NCBI RefSeq assembly: GCF_000006565.2
Contig: NC_031468.1
Span: 186,001-250,000 of the forward strand
Length of the DNA: 64,000 nucleotides
Direction of reading: 5' to 3'
From: Toxoplasma gondii ME49
Lineage: Eukaryota; Apicomplexa; Conoidasida; Eucoccidiorida; Sarcocystidae
How positions within the stretch are numbered: the first letter of the stretch is position 1; every line of letters begins with the position of its first letter. The translations under genes and the position numbers were made by a program. The notes under the pieces were generated by a model that worked only from the letters and a program-made list of their open reading frames with translations, was not told the origin of the DNA and made no database searches. Positions 1 to 11,100 of this stretch are shown piece after piece.

Positions 1-249
1 GGCGCATGTGCCCGCAGATTCGCAGAGATAACAAACTGGAATTAACCGGTGAATGGATCAACTCGCAAAGAAACTGAGTGAAGAGTGACAAATAGTGTCT
101 AATCGAAATAGGCACATGGAGAAAATGTTCATAACTCAACCAGAAAGTTCCCAATATGTGTAGATGAAAGGTGCCTGGGTAGAATGGACTCCAAAGAACG
201 TTCATGAAATGACGTACGAGGCTCGAAGGTTGTAGCACACGGAGACGCC

Positions 250-576
250 ATGGTTGCGTCCGATTTCGTCCTGAAATTCTCTACGGTAGGTCCGCTGTTG
301 ACAGACGATGGAAGAGGGGAAGAGGCTGAACCGTTTGGAGTACGCAGGAAAGAGAGCCCTCTTGAAACGACAGACAGTCGCGAAGAAAAGCGGGCAGATG
401 GTCGATACTTCAGCAGCCGTGGCGCTGCACTCTTTGACGCCGAAATGACAGCTAAGGAGGCCGATGATCGCGCTGAATACCTGGGCAGAACCCACTGGGA
501 CGAAGAAACCAACCCTTGTGAAGAAGGAAAAGAAGTCCTTTGGTCTCCTGGGATTCTAAAAAACTTCAACTGGTGA
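250..576 (+). CDS. Possible small hypothetical protein or exon
   Basis: An open frame of 108 codons begins with ATG at 250 and ends with a stop after residues ILKNFNW. The product is charged, with many Glu, Asp, Arg and Lys residues in the middle. It contains no domain, membrane segment or signal peptide that I recognise. Two reverse-strand frames over the same bases are also open, so openness alone is weak evidence. It could be a single-exon small gene, an internal exon of a gene that begins before the window, or chance. Confidence 0.22.
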   Translation: MVASDFVLKFSTVGPLLTDDGRGEEAEPFGVRRKESPLETTDSREEKRADGRYFSSRGAALFDAEMTAKEADDRAEYLGRTHWDEETNPCEEGKEVLWSPGILKNFNW

Positions 577-1409
577 GCTTGAGAGGACCGGAAGCGAAAC
601 TCAGGGATTAAACAGATGGCAGCGGTTGCCGGGTTGCGAAACGACGTTCGTGGCAGCAGCAGAACCATGAGGGGTTTTTTCCCTTAGACGATCTGTCAAA
701 AGCAGCGAGGAATCAAGAAACAAAGGACTCGCGGCAGGAAACGAAGAAGAGTGTAAAATGAGGAAAAGTGTCGATTCGGCCAATCGGCCGTTGAGTGTGA
801 CATGCAAGACAACTAGTGCTTGCGTTTCCAGCGCATGCTGCCAGTCGACGGACATATACGGCAACGCCGGCACAGCCAGCACCGAGAAACACGAAGAAAA
901 TGGTGCGTAGAAAAAATTAGCGAAAGAACTTCTCAAATCCTGAGCAGACGATCAAACCAGAAGTGTCCAGCCCAAAAGAGAAGCGGATTCTGTGGAGGTT
1001 GGCTGGTCAACGGCCGCGTTTCGACACATCCAACTCTGAGGGTACCCTTTTCAGGTTTGGTTCTTGTGATGCGAACAACAACAAGCTCAGGAGAAAGGCT
1101 TTAGATCCGCTCATAGAAGCGATTGAATACAAAGGAAAGCTTCTTAGTCCTTCGATAAAATGACAAAGCGTGCTATGTGGGGCGGTACCTCCGTGCATGC
1201 GACAGTCTGGCGCATCCGAAAGAGACACACTACACATAAGAATCTGTCTGTTTGTATAGTCTTCTCTATGTGTGTAGGAAGTCGGCACACATTTTTTGCA
1301 GGGCTGTACCTTTTTCTGTGTGATGAAAAAAGTATGTGCCACGTGGCTTCTCGCACAAACGCTGAAACACAGGAACTCCTGTGAAGTCACACGTGAAGCG
1401 CCTACCACA
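577..1409. other. No gene recognised
   Basis: Only short overlapping frames on both strands, none with a recognisable motif. I see no repeat or RNA gene here. Confidence 0.4.
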
Positions 1410-1691
1410 ATGCGGCGTGGCAAGCCGACAAATACGGACGTGAAAGGGCGAATTGTTGCAAGAAATAGTCGGCAATATTTAGTGTGGACTGATAAAGACG
1501 GGAATCCGTGCCAAACTAGCCCAAATGCAAAGGACGCAAATGACAGGTGTGTTTGCTGCCAAAAGCCTCGCAGCACAACAGCTGTAGACTTTGTGAATCA
1601 GCTCGACCCGCCCGTACAAAGGACAGTTCATGATATCGCTGAAGAACTCTGGTGGACAGAAGATCTCCAGTATTCTATAGGTCCTCAATAG
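1410..1691 (+). CDS. Possible small hypothetical protein (93 aa)
   Basis: A 93-codon frame starts at ATG 1410 in the context CCACAATGC and ends at a TAG. It has mixed, protein-like composition, including the stretch RQYLVWTDKDGNPCQTSP, a CVCC cysteine cluster and a tryptophan pair near the C-terminus (ELWWTEDLQ). I do not recognise a family. The frame stays open upstream to 1296 without another obvious start, so it could instead be the last exon of a spliced gene. Function unknown. Confidence 0.25.
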   Translation: MRRGKPTNTDVKGRIVARNSRQYLVWTDKDGNPCQTSPNAKDANDRCVCCQKPRSTTAVDFVNQLDPPVQRTVHDIAEELWWTEDLQYSIGPQ

Positions 1692-3021
1692 TTGTTCGGC
1701 TTTTCATAGTGTTGCGAAACCGCCATACGACGTGCTTGTTGACCTCAAACGACAAAAGGGGTTGTAGAATATCGCGGTACCGCCAGAGTTCGAATGTCTT
1801 GCCTCCCACGACTACGCGTCCAGACGCCTAGTGCTAAGTGGAACGGGAACAGTTTACAGATACTGCACATATGAACCGGTAATGATAAAGTGCCCTGTAG
1901 TAAAACCAAGGGAACGGAAAGGCTGTCATTTTCTTCGGGACAAAAGCGCCTATAAAACTAGAGATGACAATCAGTCAGACGCATCTCTGATTAATGCGTC
2001 TTAGGCTGGAACTAACCGACAGAAAGAAATAACTCGGAAAAGTGCTTTGGCTCTTTGGAGTTGGTATGTCAGTGGCGGATATGATGCATTTTGTGCAGGT
2101 CATCAGTATCGTGCAAGGGTTACATGCGAGGAAACGGTGATTGTTAACTGTATCGCACGACGTCGTCCCCAGTTAACTGGTGCTCGGCTCGCAGGAGACT
2201 GCCATGACGGTGAGGGAAAAATGAGCGCTTACCAGGCAAAAACCTTCAAACGGTCCTCAGCGCTGCAGCATCATCATTTTCGCAAGCCCATAAATTTAAC
2301 AAGCACGTCTTCCAAACGAAAGCACGACGGCGGCAACCATAGAGCAATGTGCACACAAGCTATCGTGGGTTGGCAACGATGTGAGACGGTTCGTTCGAAT
2401 ACTGGCTTCGTCTTCGCGCACATAACGTGTCTCCGAGGAGTCAAAACCGCTCCCACCGCTGACGAGGCAAGATCGACGGTTTATTGATTGGGGGGTGGTT
2501 GGTTCTTTCCTCCGTACGCCCGATAACGGATGTAATGTCAAGGATTCAAAAGCGCCAGGAGGAAACTGCTCCGGAGTTGCCTTGGCTGGCCAATCAAAAA
2601 GCGTCAGTCCCTGATTCTTGTCGATTCCGTTCGCAGAGTCCGGATGCCATGGACGCATGGCGGCCGACAATGCTCGTAGCGGATAATGGAACACGGGGTC
2701 AAGTGTCCCACGGGGTATGTACACCTCAGCATAGTGGATTGATCGACAATTTTTAACCCTTTCTAAATCAGAACTACGTCAACTACCGTCTTGAATAACC
2801 GTACGATTCATGAAGTGAATCACAGAACCCCGGATCTCAAGAACTCTTTTCACGGGCACTTCTAAAATGCCTGTTTCTGCCGCAGAGGGAACACCTCCCT
2901 CGAACATCTTTTCTGCCATACGGCAGCAGCGTGGTTAGCCCCCGGGATCCAACCATCAAGACGGTGACGTACGACGACCAGCAAAAACGCTCCCGCTGCC
3001 CTTCTCCTGGAGAAGCCCGCC
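1692..3021. other. No gene recognised
   Basis: Several frames of 60-146 codons overlap on both strands. Their compositions look random and none matches a known domain. No clear repeat is visible. Confidence 0.4.
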
Positions 3022-4456
3022 ATGTTTCTCTCAAGCGGCTGGCATCCTCTCGGACGGTCGTGTCCGGTGCTTCCGTCCCCCAAAGCGACTGCCTCTGACC
3101 AACAGGCACAGGTTCCCTCATTCGTCTGCCGTGTCGACGAAGGGGAACTCAATTTGGAGCCGGCGGCCGCGCCAACCGACCGCGTCGCCTGTAGAGGTAC
3201 GACACGTGACGCCACGGTGTGCCGCCACGATGCGCATCAAGGGGACATTTGCTCGACGCCGACTGCGGCAAGCGAGGACATCGGCTCGGAGTGTGATTGG
3301 ACTGATGACGACGCAGCAGTTGTTCCGTCGCTGTGGAGCGGTTTCGACGACGAAGCGCTTATTCTACAATCAACGAGTGCCGCCATCGCCCCCCTCTCGC
3401 GTAAAGGCACAGGCAATGAAAGCGCGACCAAATGTGTGCCCTTGCTGCTCTCCTGAGAACCGGTAGTCCTTCCCTCCTCGCTCAGTCGAATCGACGAAGA
3501 GGGGAACTCCATACGGAGACGGAGAGCCTGTGCAGGTGTGGACTACAGTGCATATGCGCACCGCGAGAAGCGACGACCCTTGAGGAGAAAACAGCTGACG
3601 CACGATGTCTTTGCTGGAAACTGGATGCGGGAAGCGAGGTGATCGACTCGGAGTTGGAGAATGCCGATTGCGAAGCAGTGGTCGTCCGCCTGCTTCCCGG
3701 GCTCTGTCGATGATGTCGCACAGGGGCCTCCTAAAGCGTCGCGTGCTGTGCGGCAAGTGTCAAAAGCGCTCTCCGAGGTCACCCTCTGATTGTCTCAGAT
3801 CTGAAGTGGATAGAGTCAAGCGACGAGTTTGACTGTGAGTCCGAAATATCATCGAAGAGGCAGTGCTTGTTTCCTTGTTTTTTAGCCGAGTTGGCACAGT
3901 ATTGGAGTTGGACAGGGGCGGTGACCTCGTTTATGAAAGTCAGCGGGCGAAGCAGACAATGAAGAAGACGCGTGGTCAGAAACAGGGTCCGAAGGAGACG
4001 CAAACGGACCTCCGAGGAATGGCAAGGTCTTCACTCAAGCCGACGAAGATGGCCAGAGTTTCGAAGGAGACCTTACTAGTGCGAACCGCGTCGCGTCGAC
4101 GCAGGCAGTCGAAGACTTCTCTGGAGATGAATGGGAGATTCCAGAGGAGACTTCGCCAGCAGAGAGGATGTCGGCGAGGACACCAACCCCTCCCGGCGGA
4201 ACACCGGGAGACTGCTGCGGAGATGGAAATGAGGAAAAAATCTTCGGTCGATTCGCAGCCCTCCACGCGAAGGAGCAAGCCGTGTGTTAACCTCTGACTC
4301 AGGTGCCCAGAGACATGCAGGCGCCTCCTTTGGAGCAGTCGGTCCAAGCGCCGAAGCTGCCGCAGCGGTCCTGAAGCCAACCTCCAGCCAAGCTACCACC
4401 GGAAATGTTGCCCTTTATCGCCCCTCATCCGCAATGGTGCCGTCGCTTCGCCTATG
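3022..4456 (+). pseudogene. Frame-broken acidic region upstream of the OTU domain
   Basis: This stretch has coding-like composition, but no single frame stays open. Frame 1 is open from 3022 to 3456 with acidic segments such as DWTDDD. A second acidic segment (EEDAWSETGSEGDANG) is open in frame 1 from about 3934 to the TAA at 4288. An Ala/Ser-rich segment (SAEAAAAVLKPTSS) is open in frame 3 up to the TGA at 4455. The OTU frame then resumes in frame 1. A plausible intron exists at 3835-3885 (GTGAGT donor, T-rich acceptor ending TTTTTTAG), but it does not join all segments. The simplest reading is the N-terminal extension of the OTU protease, broken by indels. Unrecognised introns or assembly errors remain possible. 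Confidence 0.35.
3134..3660 (+). repeat. Degenerate tandem duplication, unit about 360 bp
   Basis: Two anchors recur in order. TCGACGAAGGGGAACTC at 3134 returns with one inserted base at 3490, 356 bp later. A GCGG-AAGCGAGG-ATCG-CTCGGAGT block at 3265 returns at 3627, 362 bp later, with about 24 of 28 bases matching by eye. Sequence between the anchors is more diverged, and the second copy no longer keeps the acidic open frame of the first. This is an old tandem duplication within the region upstream of the OTU domain. Confidence 0.6.
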
Positions 4457-5064
4457 ACTTTAAAACGCCAGCGAAGAGTCTGTCCATGGTGCCGCAACCC
4501 GAGCTGTCATTCTACGACGCGGTGGTTGTGGAGCGGCACCGGGTTGCTCCTGACGGAAATTGTCAATTCCGTTCCGTCAGCTACGCGTTGCTAGGCACAG
4601 AGGATGCCCATGCGGAAATCCGGCAAGAGGTGGCTCACTACCTGAGGGGCAACTTTAATCGGCTTGGCTGGCTGATAAACCCGGACACGCTGGAGGAAGA
4701 CGAGGGGAGAATGGCTCGGCTCGACAAGAAATACAGAGTCAGAATTCCGTACAAGACGTACAAAGGCTATACCCTGGCAGAAGACGAGCTCAAACTTAAT
4801 TGGGTTATCAGGCTTGGAGACGCACGATACAGGATCTGGGGTGACGAGTGCACTCTCGCTGTGATGGCGGAGATGTACAACATCCGGATCGTTGTTGAGC
4901 AACAAGAAGGCGACGGGCGTCGGGCAACCAAAATGGGTTCGCATGCAGTCCAGGTTATCATACCATACGATGTGGTTCCTGAGGCATGCATCCCGACGAT
5001 TTTCCTGATCTACGACATTCAGCGTCAACACTACGACGTGGTCGAAAAGGTCAAACCCAGGTGA
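4405..5064 (+). CDS. OTU-family cysteine protease (probable deubiquitinase), C-terminal domain
   Basis: The 219-residue frame carries an OTU peptidase core. Residues 50-53 are DGNC, containing the catalytic Cys53 and the preceding Asp, followed by QFRSVSYALLG. A helical region (EIRQEVAHYL) follows, then WGDECTLAVMAEMYNIRI, and near the end QHYDVV with the likely catalytic His209. OTU proteases cleave ubiquitin or ubiquitin-like chains, so a deubiquitinase role is inferred from the family. The domain ends almost at the stop codon. The ATG at 4405 is only the first Met after an in-frame TGA at 4375; the real protein probably starts further upstream through the frame-broken region, or is truncated. 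All core motifs inside this frame look intact. Cleavage specificity cannot be read from the sequence. Confidence 0.8.
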   Translation: MLPFIAPHPQWCRRFAYDFKTPAKSLSMVPQPELSFYDAVVVERHRVAPDGNCQFRSVSYALLGTEDAHAEIRQEVAHYLRGNFNRLGWLINPDTLEEDEGRMARLDKKYRVRIPYKTYKGYTLAEDELKLNWVIRLGDARYRIWGDECTLAVMAEMYNIRIVVEQQEGDGRRATKMGSHAVQVIIPYDVVPEACIPTIFLIYDIQRQHYDVVEKVKPR

Positions 5065-8000
5065 AAAACGTCACTCGCCCAAGCTCAACAATTTCCAGCG
5101 CAAGCATACGCCAAGACCGGATGTTCGTGTCATGTTTTTTCACGTTTATCACTTTTTGTAAATGAGCATCTTTCCCCAGGCGGGGTGTCTGTAATACCAC
5201 GCCCCCTATCAGCAGTTTTCTCCATGGTTCCCAAACATGGAGTAAGTCTGACTGACTTGCGTTGATGTGTCATGTTGCTGTGTAACTGTTCTCTACGCTT
5301 TGGTGTTCTTCTCTCCGTCGACCACAATGACCACGAGACGATGTATTGCTGTGTGTGCGTTAGACTTTTCATAAATCTTTTTTTTGAGACATTTGGCTCA
5401 CTGCCACTGCCTGGCGGAGAAACGCTTCTACCAACAGTCTCGGACAAAGTAGCTGTGCTACGTTGCTTCACAAACAGCCACTGCGAAAGTTGTGTTAGCG
5501 CCTGCGCTTTTCTGGCACCTCGTGAATCGTGCAAATCGGCTGAAGCGTTTAATTTGCCAGTCAGTGGCTATCTCGCCCCCGCAAGAGTAGGATGAATCTC
5601 AATGCGATGCGGGCAAGATTCCAGTAACAGTTTGCATTACGGAATGCTACAGTGGGCCTTTAGAGTACTACCTCGCCCCGCATATGGTGAACGAAAAGAA
5701 ATGTGTGGATTCCAGTCCGTCAAGGAAGTGCTGAAGGCAATGTAAGTGGGGCACGTACAGGAACCGGACAGGGGAAAGAGGACGTCTTGTTTTGTTAATA
5801 CTGTAGTGACGTTGCAAGAAGTGGAGTGCTGCCTGCAGCAGTTATCCAACCTAAGATTCCGTCGTTTGCACTGGACAATCACAGGACCGAATGCGCGACG
5901 TTGATGCCTGTCTGTGTCGCTCGGTAGTAATGGAGGGGCTGCAGGTTGGACACCTGGAACCCCACTAGTGCAGAGTGTCAGATGCGTCCAGCTGCTAATC
6001 CCTGTCTCGAGAGAGCTAGGCCTCTGTTCACCTTTCGCCTAGCAGTTCGTTCCTTGAGGGATGGATCGGGTGGTGCCAGCAACTAAGACCAAGCTGAAGC
6101 TCCGCGTTCAGCTGAGAGTGCGTGCACCTCAATATTTCCCACTCTGTACGGTATGTTGGCAACAACTCTACATGAGAAGCTTCGCGTGACGCCTGAGAAC
6201 CACGATATAGGACTAGTTTTCTTGCACCAGCGCATCATCAAGACAGCGTTTCAATAGTTGATGAACTGCGACAGTCGATATTTGCCGCGTACATATGTCC
6301 GCATACAAATCTAGAAAGCGAAAGCGAGTATGCGACACCGGCTTAACTGTGGCGGACCAATTCTAGATCCAGGCAGCTGTGGTCGAAAGCATAGATATAG
6401 TGGTAAAACGAACAATGCAGAGCTGTTGTTTTTCGAACACACAACACGACAGCGGCAATCTCAGTAGAAGCAAACCACCGGTAGCGTTCACAGAAACATA
6501 GTTCATTTTGGCCGTGCCCCTTGGCTTGTCGTCCCCACTCCAATTGAGGTTGGAAAGGAAACACTGCAAGCTCGCAACGATGTGCAACCCCAAGACCCTA
6601 CTTTCTACTGCACAACAAGAACACGTACTCATGAATGTCTTCAGAGGCTGTGCTAAGTTATGCGACGTATTCAGCTATGAGGATACTTTTGTTTCAGGGC
6701 TACTACCAGAACCTCCTCTCTCAACGGCAGAAAGTACTACAATGTTTTTGCCTGTTCGTCCGGACTTCAGGATATTCATGTCGCCGCGGTTTGTATGCTT
6801 AACGATCTTCCGTTGCCCGACTGTGTGTCCTGTCACCAAAAAAGGTGAAATTAATGGGAATCCAATTTTCCCAACATGCATTCTTGTAGCCTTGCCTTTT
6901 TTCGCATACGCATTTCGCGACGTAAGTAAGCGGTTCGTTTGGGCGGCATCTGCAGATGTTTCTGAATATCTCACGCAGCGCATTTACGTCACGACGGTGA
7001 CTTTTGTATAGGGCGACCACTAAACGTTTCGACTTTCACACTGCTGTCGTTACATGCATATAAAAGTCCAAGGAAAAGGGCGAAACACAATACTTTAGGG
7101 AGACATGGTTGTTTTATTTGCCCTCCTGTGATTCTTCTCCGCCGTCATTCACGCGCATGATTGAGAAGCTGCCGTAGTTCTGTTGTGCGCCCAGAAATTT
7201 CCGGGTCTCTCTGATTTCGTGTGGACACGCCGAAATCTAGTAAAAGAGAACATTTTCCCAGACGACTGCTCAGCGAAAACAAGAACTCTTTTTCCTGCAC
7301 TGCAATTCAGGAAAGATACGTCTTGCGTTTTTCGCCCTTCTGCAAGACGAATTAGCCATTTTCTAGCCTGCATAAATGAGCCACTGTTTCAACCCACCAT
7401 CCACATCCCTACTTCACTCCAGATCGTCGAGTAAACCAGTGATCAAATCACGTTGCTGGCCATCTCAATGCAGAAACATGTCTTCCACAGAAGCTGAGAG
7501 TCCACAGTGGCTCGAACGTACATGCAGTTGTACCTCATCTTCTTGTGTTGCATGGTACTCGGATTCGCAACGTTTCTGCAATCTTCAAGGCATCCCGCTG
7601 TCACATGACACGTCTGGTTCAGCGCCCACAACGAATTCAGTTCTTTGAATCATATTTCTTTCTCACGATAACTTTGGAAAAGGACCATTCTTTCCGGACC
7701 GTTAGTGAGTGTTTTCTAAAAATTCCAACGGTCAACCGCACTAACTTTTCTGGTGTAGCCTGATGTTTTGGGGCGCCGCCACTCTGTTGCGTCACAGCGT
7801 CAGTCCCAACAGCGGGTGTAGTTTGACGTGTGAGGTGGTTTTAAACACTTTGCATTTCCCTGAAGAATTAGGTTGCCTTACCGTACCTCAGGTGGTTGCG
7901 CCAGTGCGCAGAGTTTCCTCAAATGTTCCATTTTCGTTGGCAAATTACTGCTGGAAGCATACAAAATGGTTCTGGGATTGTGACACATTGTTATCTGAGT

Positions 8001-8108
8001 TCTTATGGCCAGTCATTCCAGAGTCTTTCGAAATCTATTGGATTTCCCCGCCCCGAACCATAGTGTGAGCACCCAGCTGCACACCTCTCCAGGTTGAGCT
8101 GAGAGACA
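5065..8108. other. Intergenic: OTU 3' side and kinesin-2 upstream region
   Basis: This is about 3 kb between the OTU stop and the kinesin-2 start. Frames of up to 167 codons occur on both strands, but none has a recognisable motif or a plausible exon chain. It should contain the OTU 3' UTR and the kinesin-2 promoter and 5' UTR; I could not place a specific promoter element. Confidence 0.45.
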
Positions 8109-11100
8109 ATGGGACCGCAGTTAAACTCAGCAGCGCCCTTACAAAGCCTTCCGCAGTTTAGGACAGCAGAAGCGACGGCTGGAGCTACGATGAGGGTCGC
8201 CGACTTCGTGCCCTGTGACGGGACGCCCAGCCGTCTGCAAAGTGCAAGCTACGTCGGAAATGACAGGAAGGCAGCAGAGAGAGTGCGAGTGATAATAAGG
8301 TGACAAAAATGCACGCGCAAATTTGGGTTGCAGACTGGCAATATTTGTCCACCCGATGTTTTCTGAGCCTTGTCGTCTCCTTTCTCAATCGTTGGCCACA
8401 CCTCTTACGCAGGAGGCACTGTGCATTCTGCCTCTAGAAAGGGAAACTGTTATTTAGCCGTTTTAGTGCAACAACAAAAGCGCGAGTAAATGTCATACTT
8501 CATCCTACGCATCCTCTTAGATATGGCCGAACAGCTGCAGCATCCCATCCAGACTGAACCGTTTTGATTCCCTCTCGTCCCTAATATAGTCCGAAGAGGC
8601 GATCAACTGGCGTGGGAGAGCAAATCCTATAGCCTCCCCCCTCTTGAGTACTGACAGAAAGGCAATATAAATACACCTTCTGTTGGTCTCTCTCCCCGAA
8701 TGCCGCCGGGGTCTGGTGTTTACCGAGCGGCAACTGATGTGCGCGACCACCCCGGCTGCGTTTTCCAGTCCGAGTGTAACAAAACCACAGCTATTCTGGA
8801 ATACGCGATTGTTAACACTTCATCTTTCTAGATGCGAGGCTCTCTCTATTCGTACAGAATATAAAACACAAAAGAGCGGTGATTATCCTCCTGATGCACA
8901 TGCTCTCAGATGCCGACCCCTCAACGAAAAGGAACAGGCTGAAGGCAGCGAAGTTGTGGTCCACGTCGACTCGCCTTCAGCGACCGTCACTTTATGCAGG
9001 ACTGATGGCAAGTCATGTGGATCAGAAAAACGATTCACTTTCGATGCGGCCTACTCCTGGAAGTATGTCTGCACAAAAGAATATGAGTTGCCCGTTAAGC
9101 CTCGCCACCGGGACCTCACTTTTACCAAGCATGCACAAAGCGAACATACCACTGAAAGCACCATGACTATCCCACACAGCACCGCAGAAACCGGTTGTTT
9201 TGCTCGCTTTCACTTTGGTAGATTCATCGCCAACGCACGTGCTTATGTCCAGGTCGGCAGATCTTTGAGGGCTGCCTACAAGCTGAGCGCAGAGAGTTGT
9301 GGCGCTCTGGTTGACGACACTCTGAAGCAGTTTCCCGTGCTTGCTCCTCGTCGGTTCTTTGTAAGATGGAGTCTTTTTCATGGCCGACACTTTGTGATTA
9401 CAGCAGTTGTCCGTCTGGCGAAAACAGAGTGGCCACTGTACACAGGTGCGCGCACGGATACGTGAACATACCTCGACATAAAGTCTCATCCCTGTTAATA
9501 TCTGTGCATATAAAAACACAATGTTGTTTACCCTCTCTGGTGTTTTGGAACTGCGCAAACCCCGCAGCGCTGAACAAAAACATATCTATGATGAAACTGC
9601 TGTCGGCATTGTGGAGAGCGTCATGGAAGGGTATAATGGTAAGCTGAGAGTGACCGGGAGCGTTGTGTACCGCGCCTCTATCCGCCAAATCTTTTACAGT
9701 TCGGAACACAGTTGCCTCCCTGGCAGCCGTGCTCGTGTTCTTCTCCCAATCGGTTCTATCTCCAATCATTTTGGAAACGCGTGTCACTGTCCTTCTCCTA
9801 GAGGAGACTTGGCTCAAAGTGGCTATGTAGGGCGGACTGCTCTCATCTTCTTCCTCGTTTTTGCTGTTGCATTTGTGTGGCTGCGCTAGAACGTTTTTTC
9901 GAAGAAGCTCTGGCATTTGCCTTTGCCTCTGCAACGCTGACTAGCCCCAGTTCCACAAACCAGCGCCTACACCAATGCAATGTATGCGCTGTCTCAAAAC
10001 TGGAAATGGCTTTTTACACTAGACCCGGGCCACAGTCGCACGGAGGTGTGGTGCACATTCGTGTGTCAACATTGTGTAAGCACTCGAATGTTTTTTGTGA
10101 ACTTCAACTTATGCGCTAACCAGGAACTATTTTTGCGTATGGCCAGACGGGCACCGGGAAGACCCACACTATGATGGGCACTGAGTCCTGCCACGTCAAC
10201 AAGGGCATCATTCCTCGGGCGTTTGAGCACATCTTCAGCAGAGTTGCATGTTCGACGAGAACGGTGAGCAGCGTCGGAAGGAGATCACGTTAAAAGGTGT
10301 TCTTCTCCCAACTTTTGCAGATGTGGCGTGGTCTACTTAAGTATACATTTTTTTATGTTGTAGAAAACTTTTGTTGGCAGTCCTGGCAAAGTCGCACATA
10401 CGTACAATGTGGAAAAGGGTGCTTCCAGACAGAGGTACGAGACCCTGATACTTTCTGCAAGCTGGATATCCACTGGCACTGTGATGTGGGCGCAGCGGTA
10501 TCTGGTCCAAGCGTCTTTTCTGGAAATCTACAACGAGGAGGTCAGCGCCTTCGCGGACAGTTTTTCAAGATTTTGGGATCCAAGCGAGAGGGGGGAACGC
10601 GTTGTTTATTGACGTTTTTGTGACAGAAACGTCATGATGCTGCTCGTGTTGCGTAGCGTACAAATATCCACATTTCCATGTTGAGACATATCTGTCAACA
10701 CGGGACCCCTTCATGCCTGTACGCATCAGCTCGCACAGAAGGGATCAATGAGGTGTTTTACTTTGCAGTGTTCATTACACTTTCCCTCAATAGTCGTGCC
10801 TCTATGCATTCGCTAATGTGGAGTTTTTTCTGTGACTGCAAAAGCCTGTCAGTATTTTGATTCCTCAATAACAAGTACGTTTTAAACAAGCAGGATTTTG
10901 AAACGGGTATGTGGCGCTCACACAAGTGTGCGTGGATAGAAGTCTAAACGTATCTGTAGCTTCCCATATATCTCTGCACCCAGGAGTCTGCCTCTGACAC
11001 TTGACGATAGAGTACATCCAGAAGATGGCCAATGCATTAGCAGCCTTGTCAGTGCCCACATCCACCCAGAGTAAAACATGCTATCCGTGATGTTCAGTTC

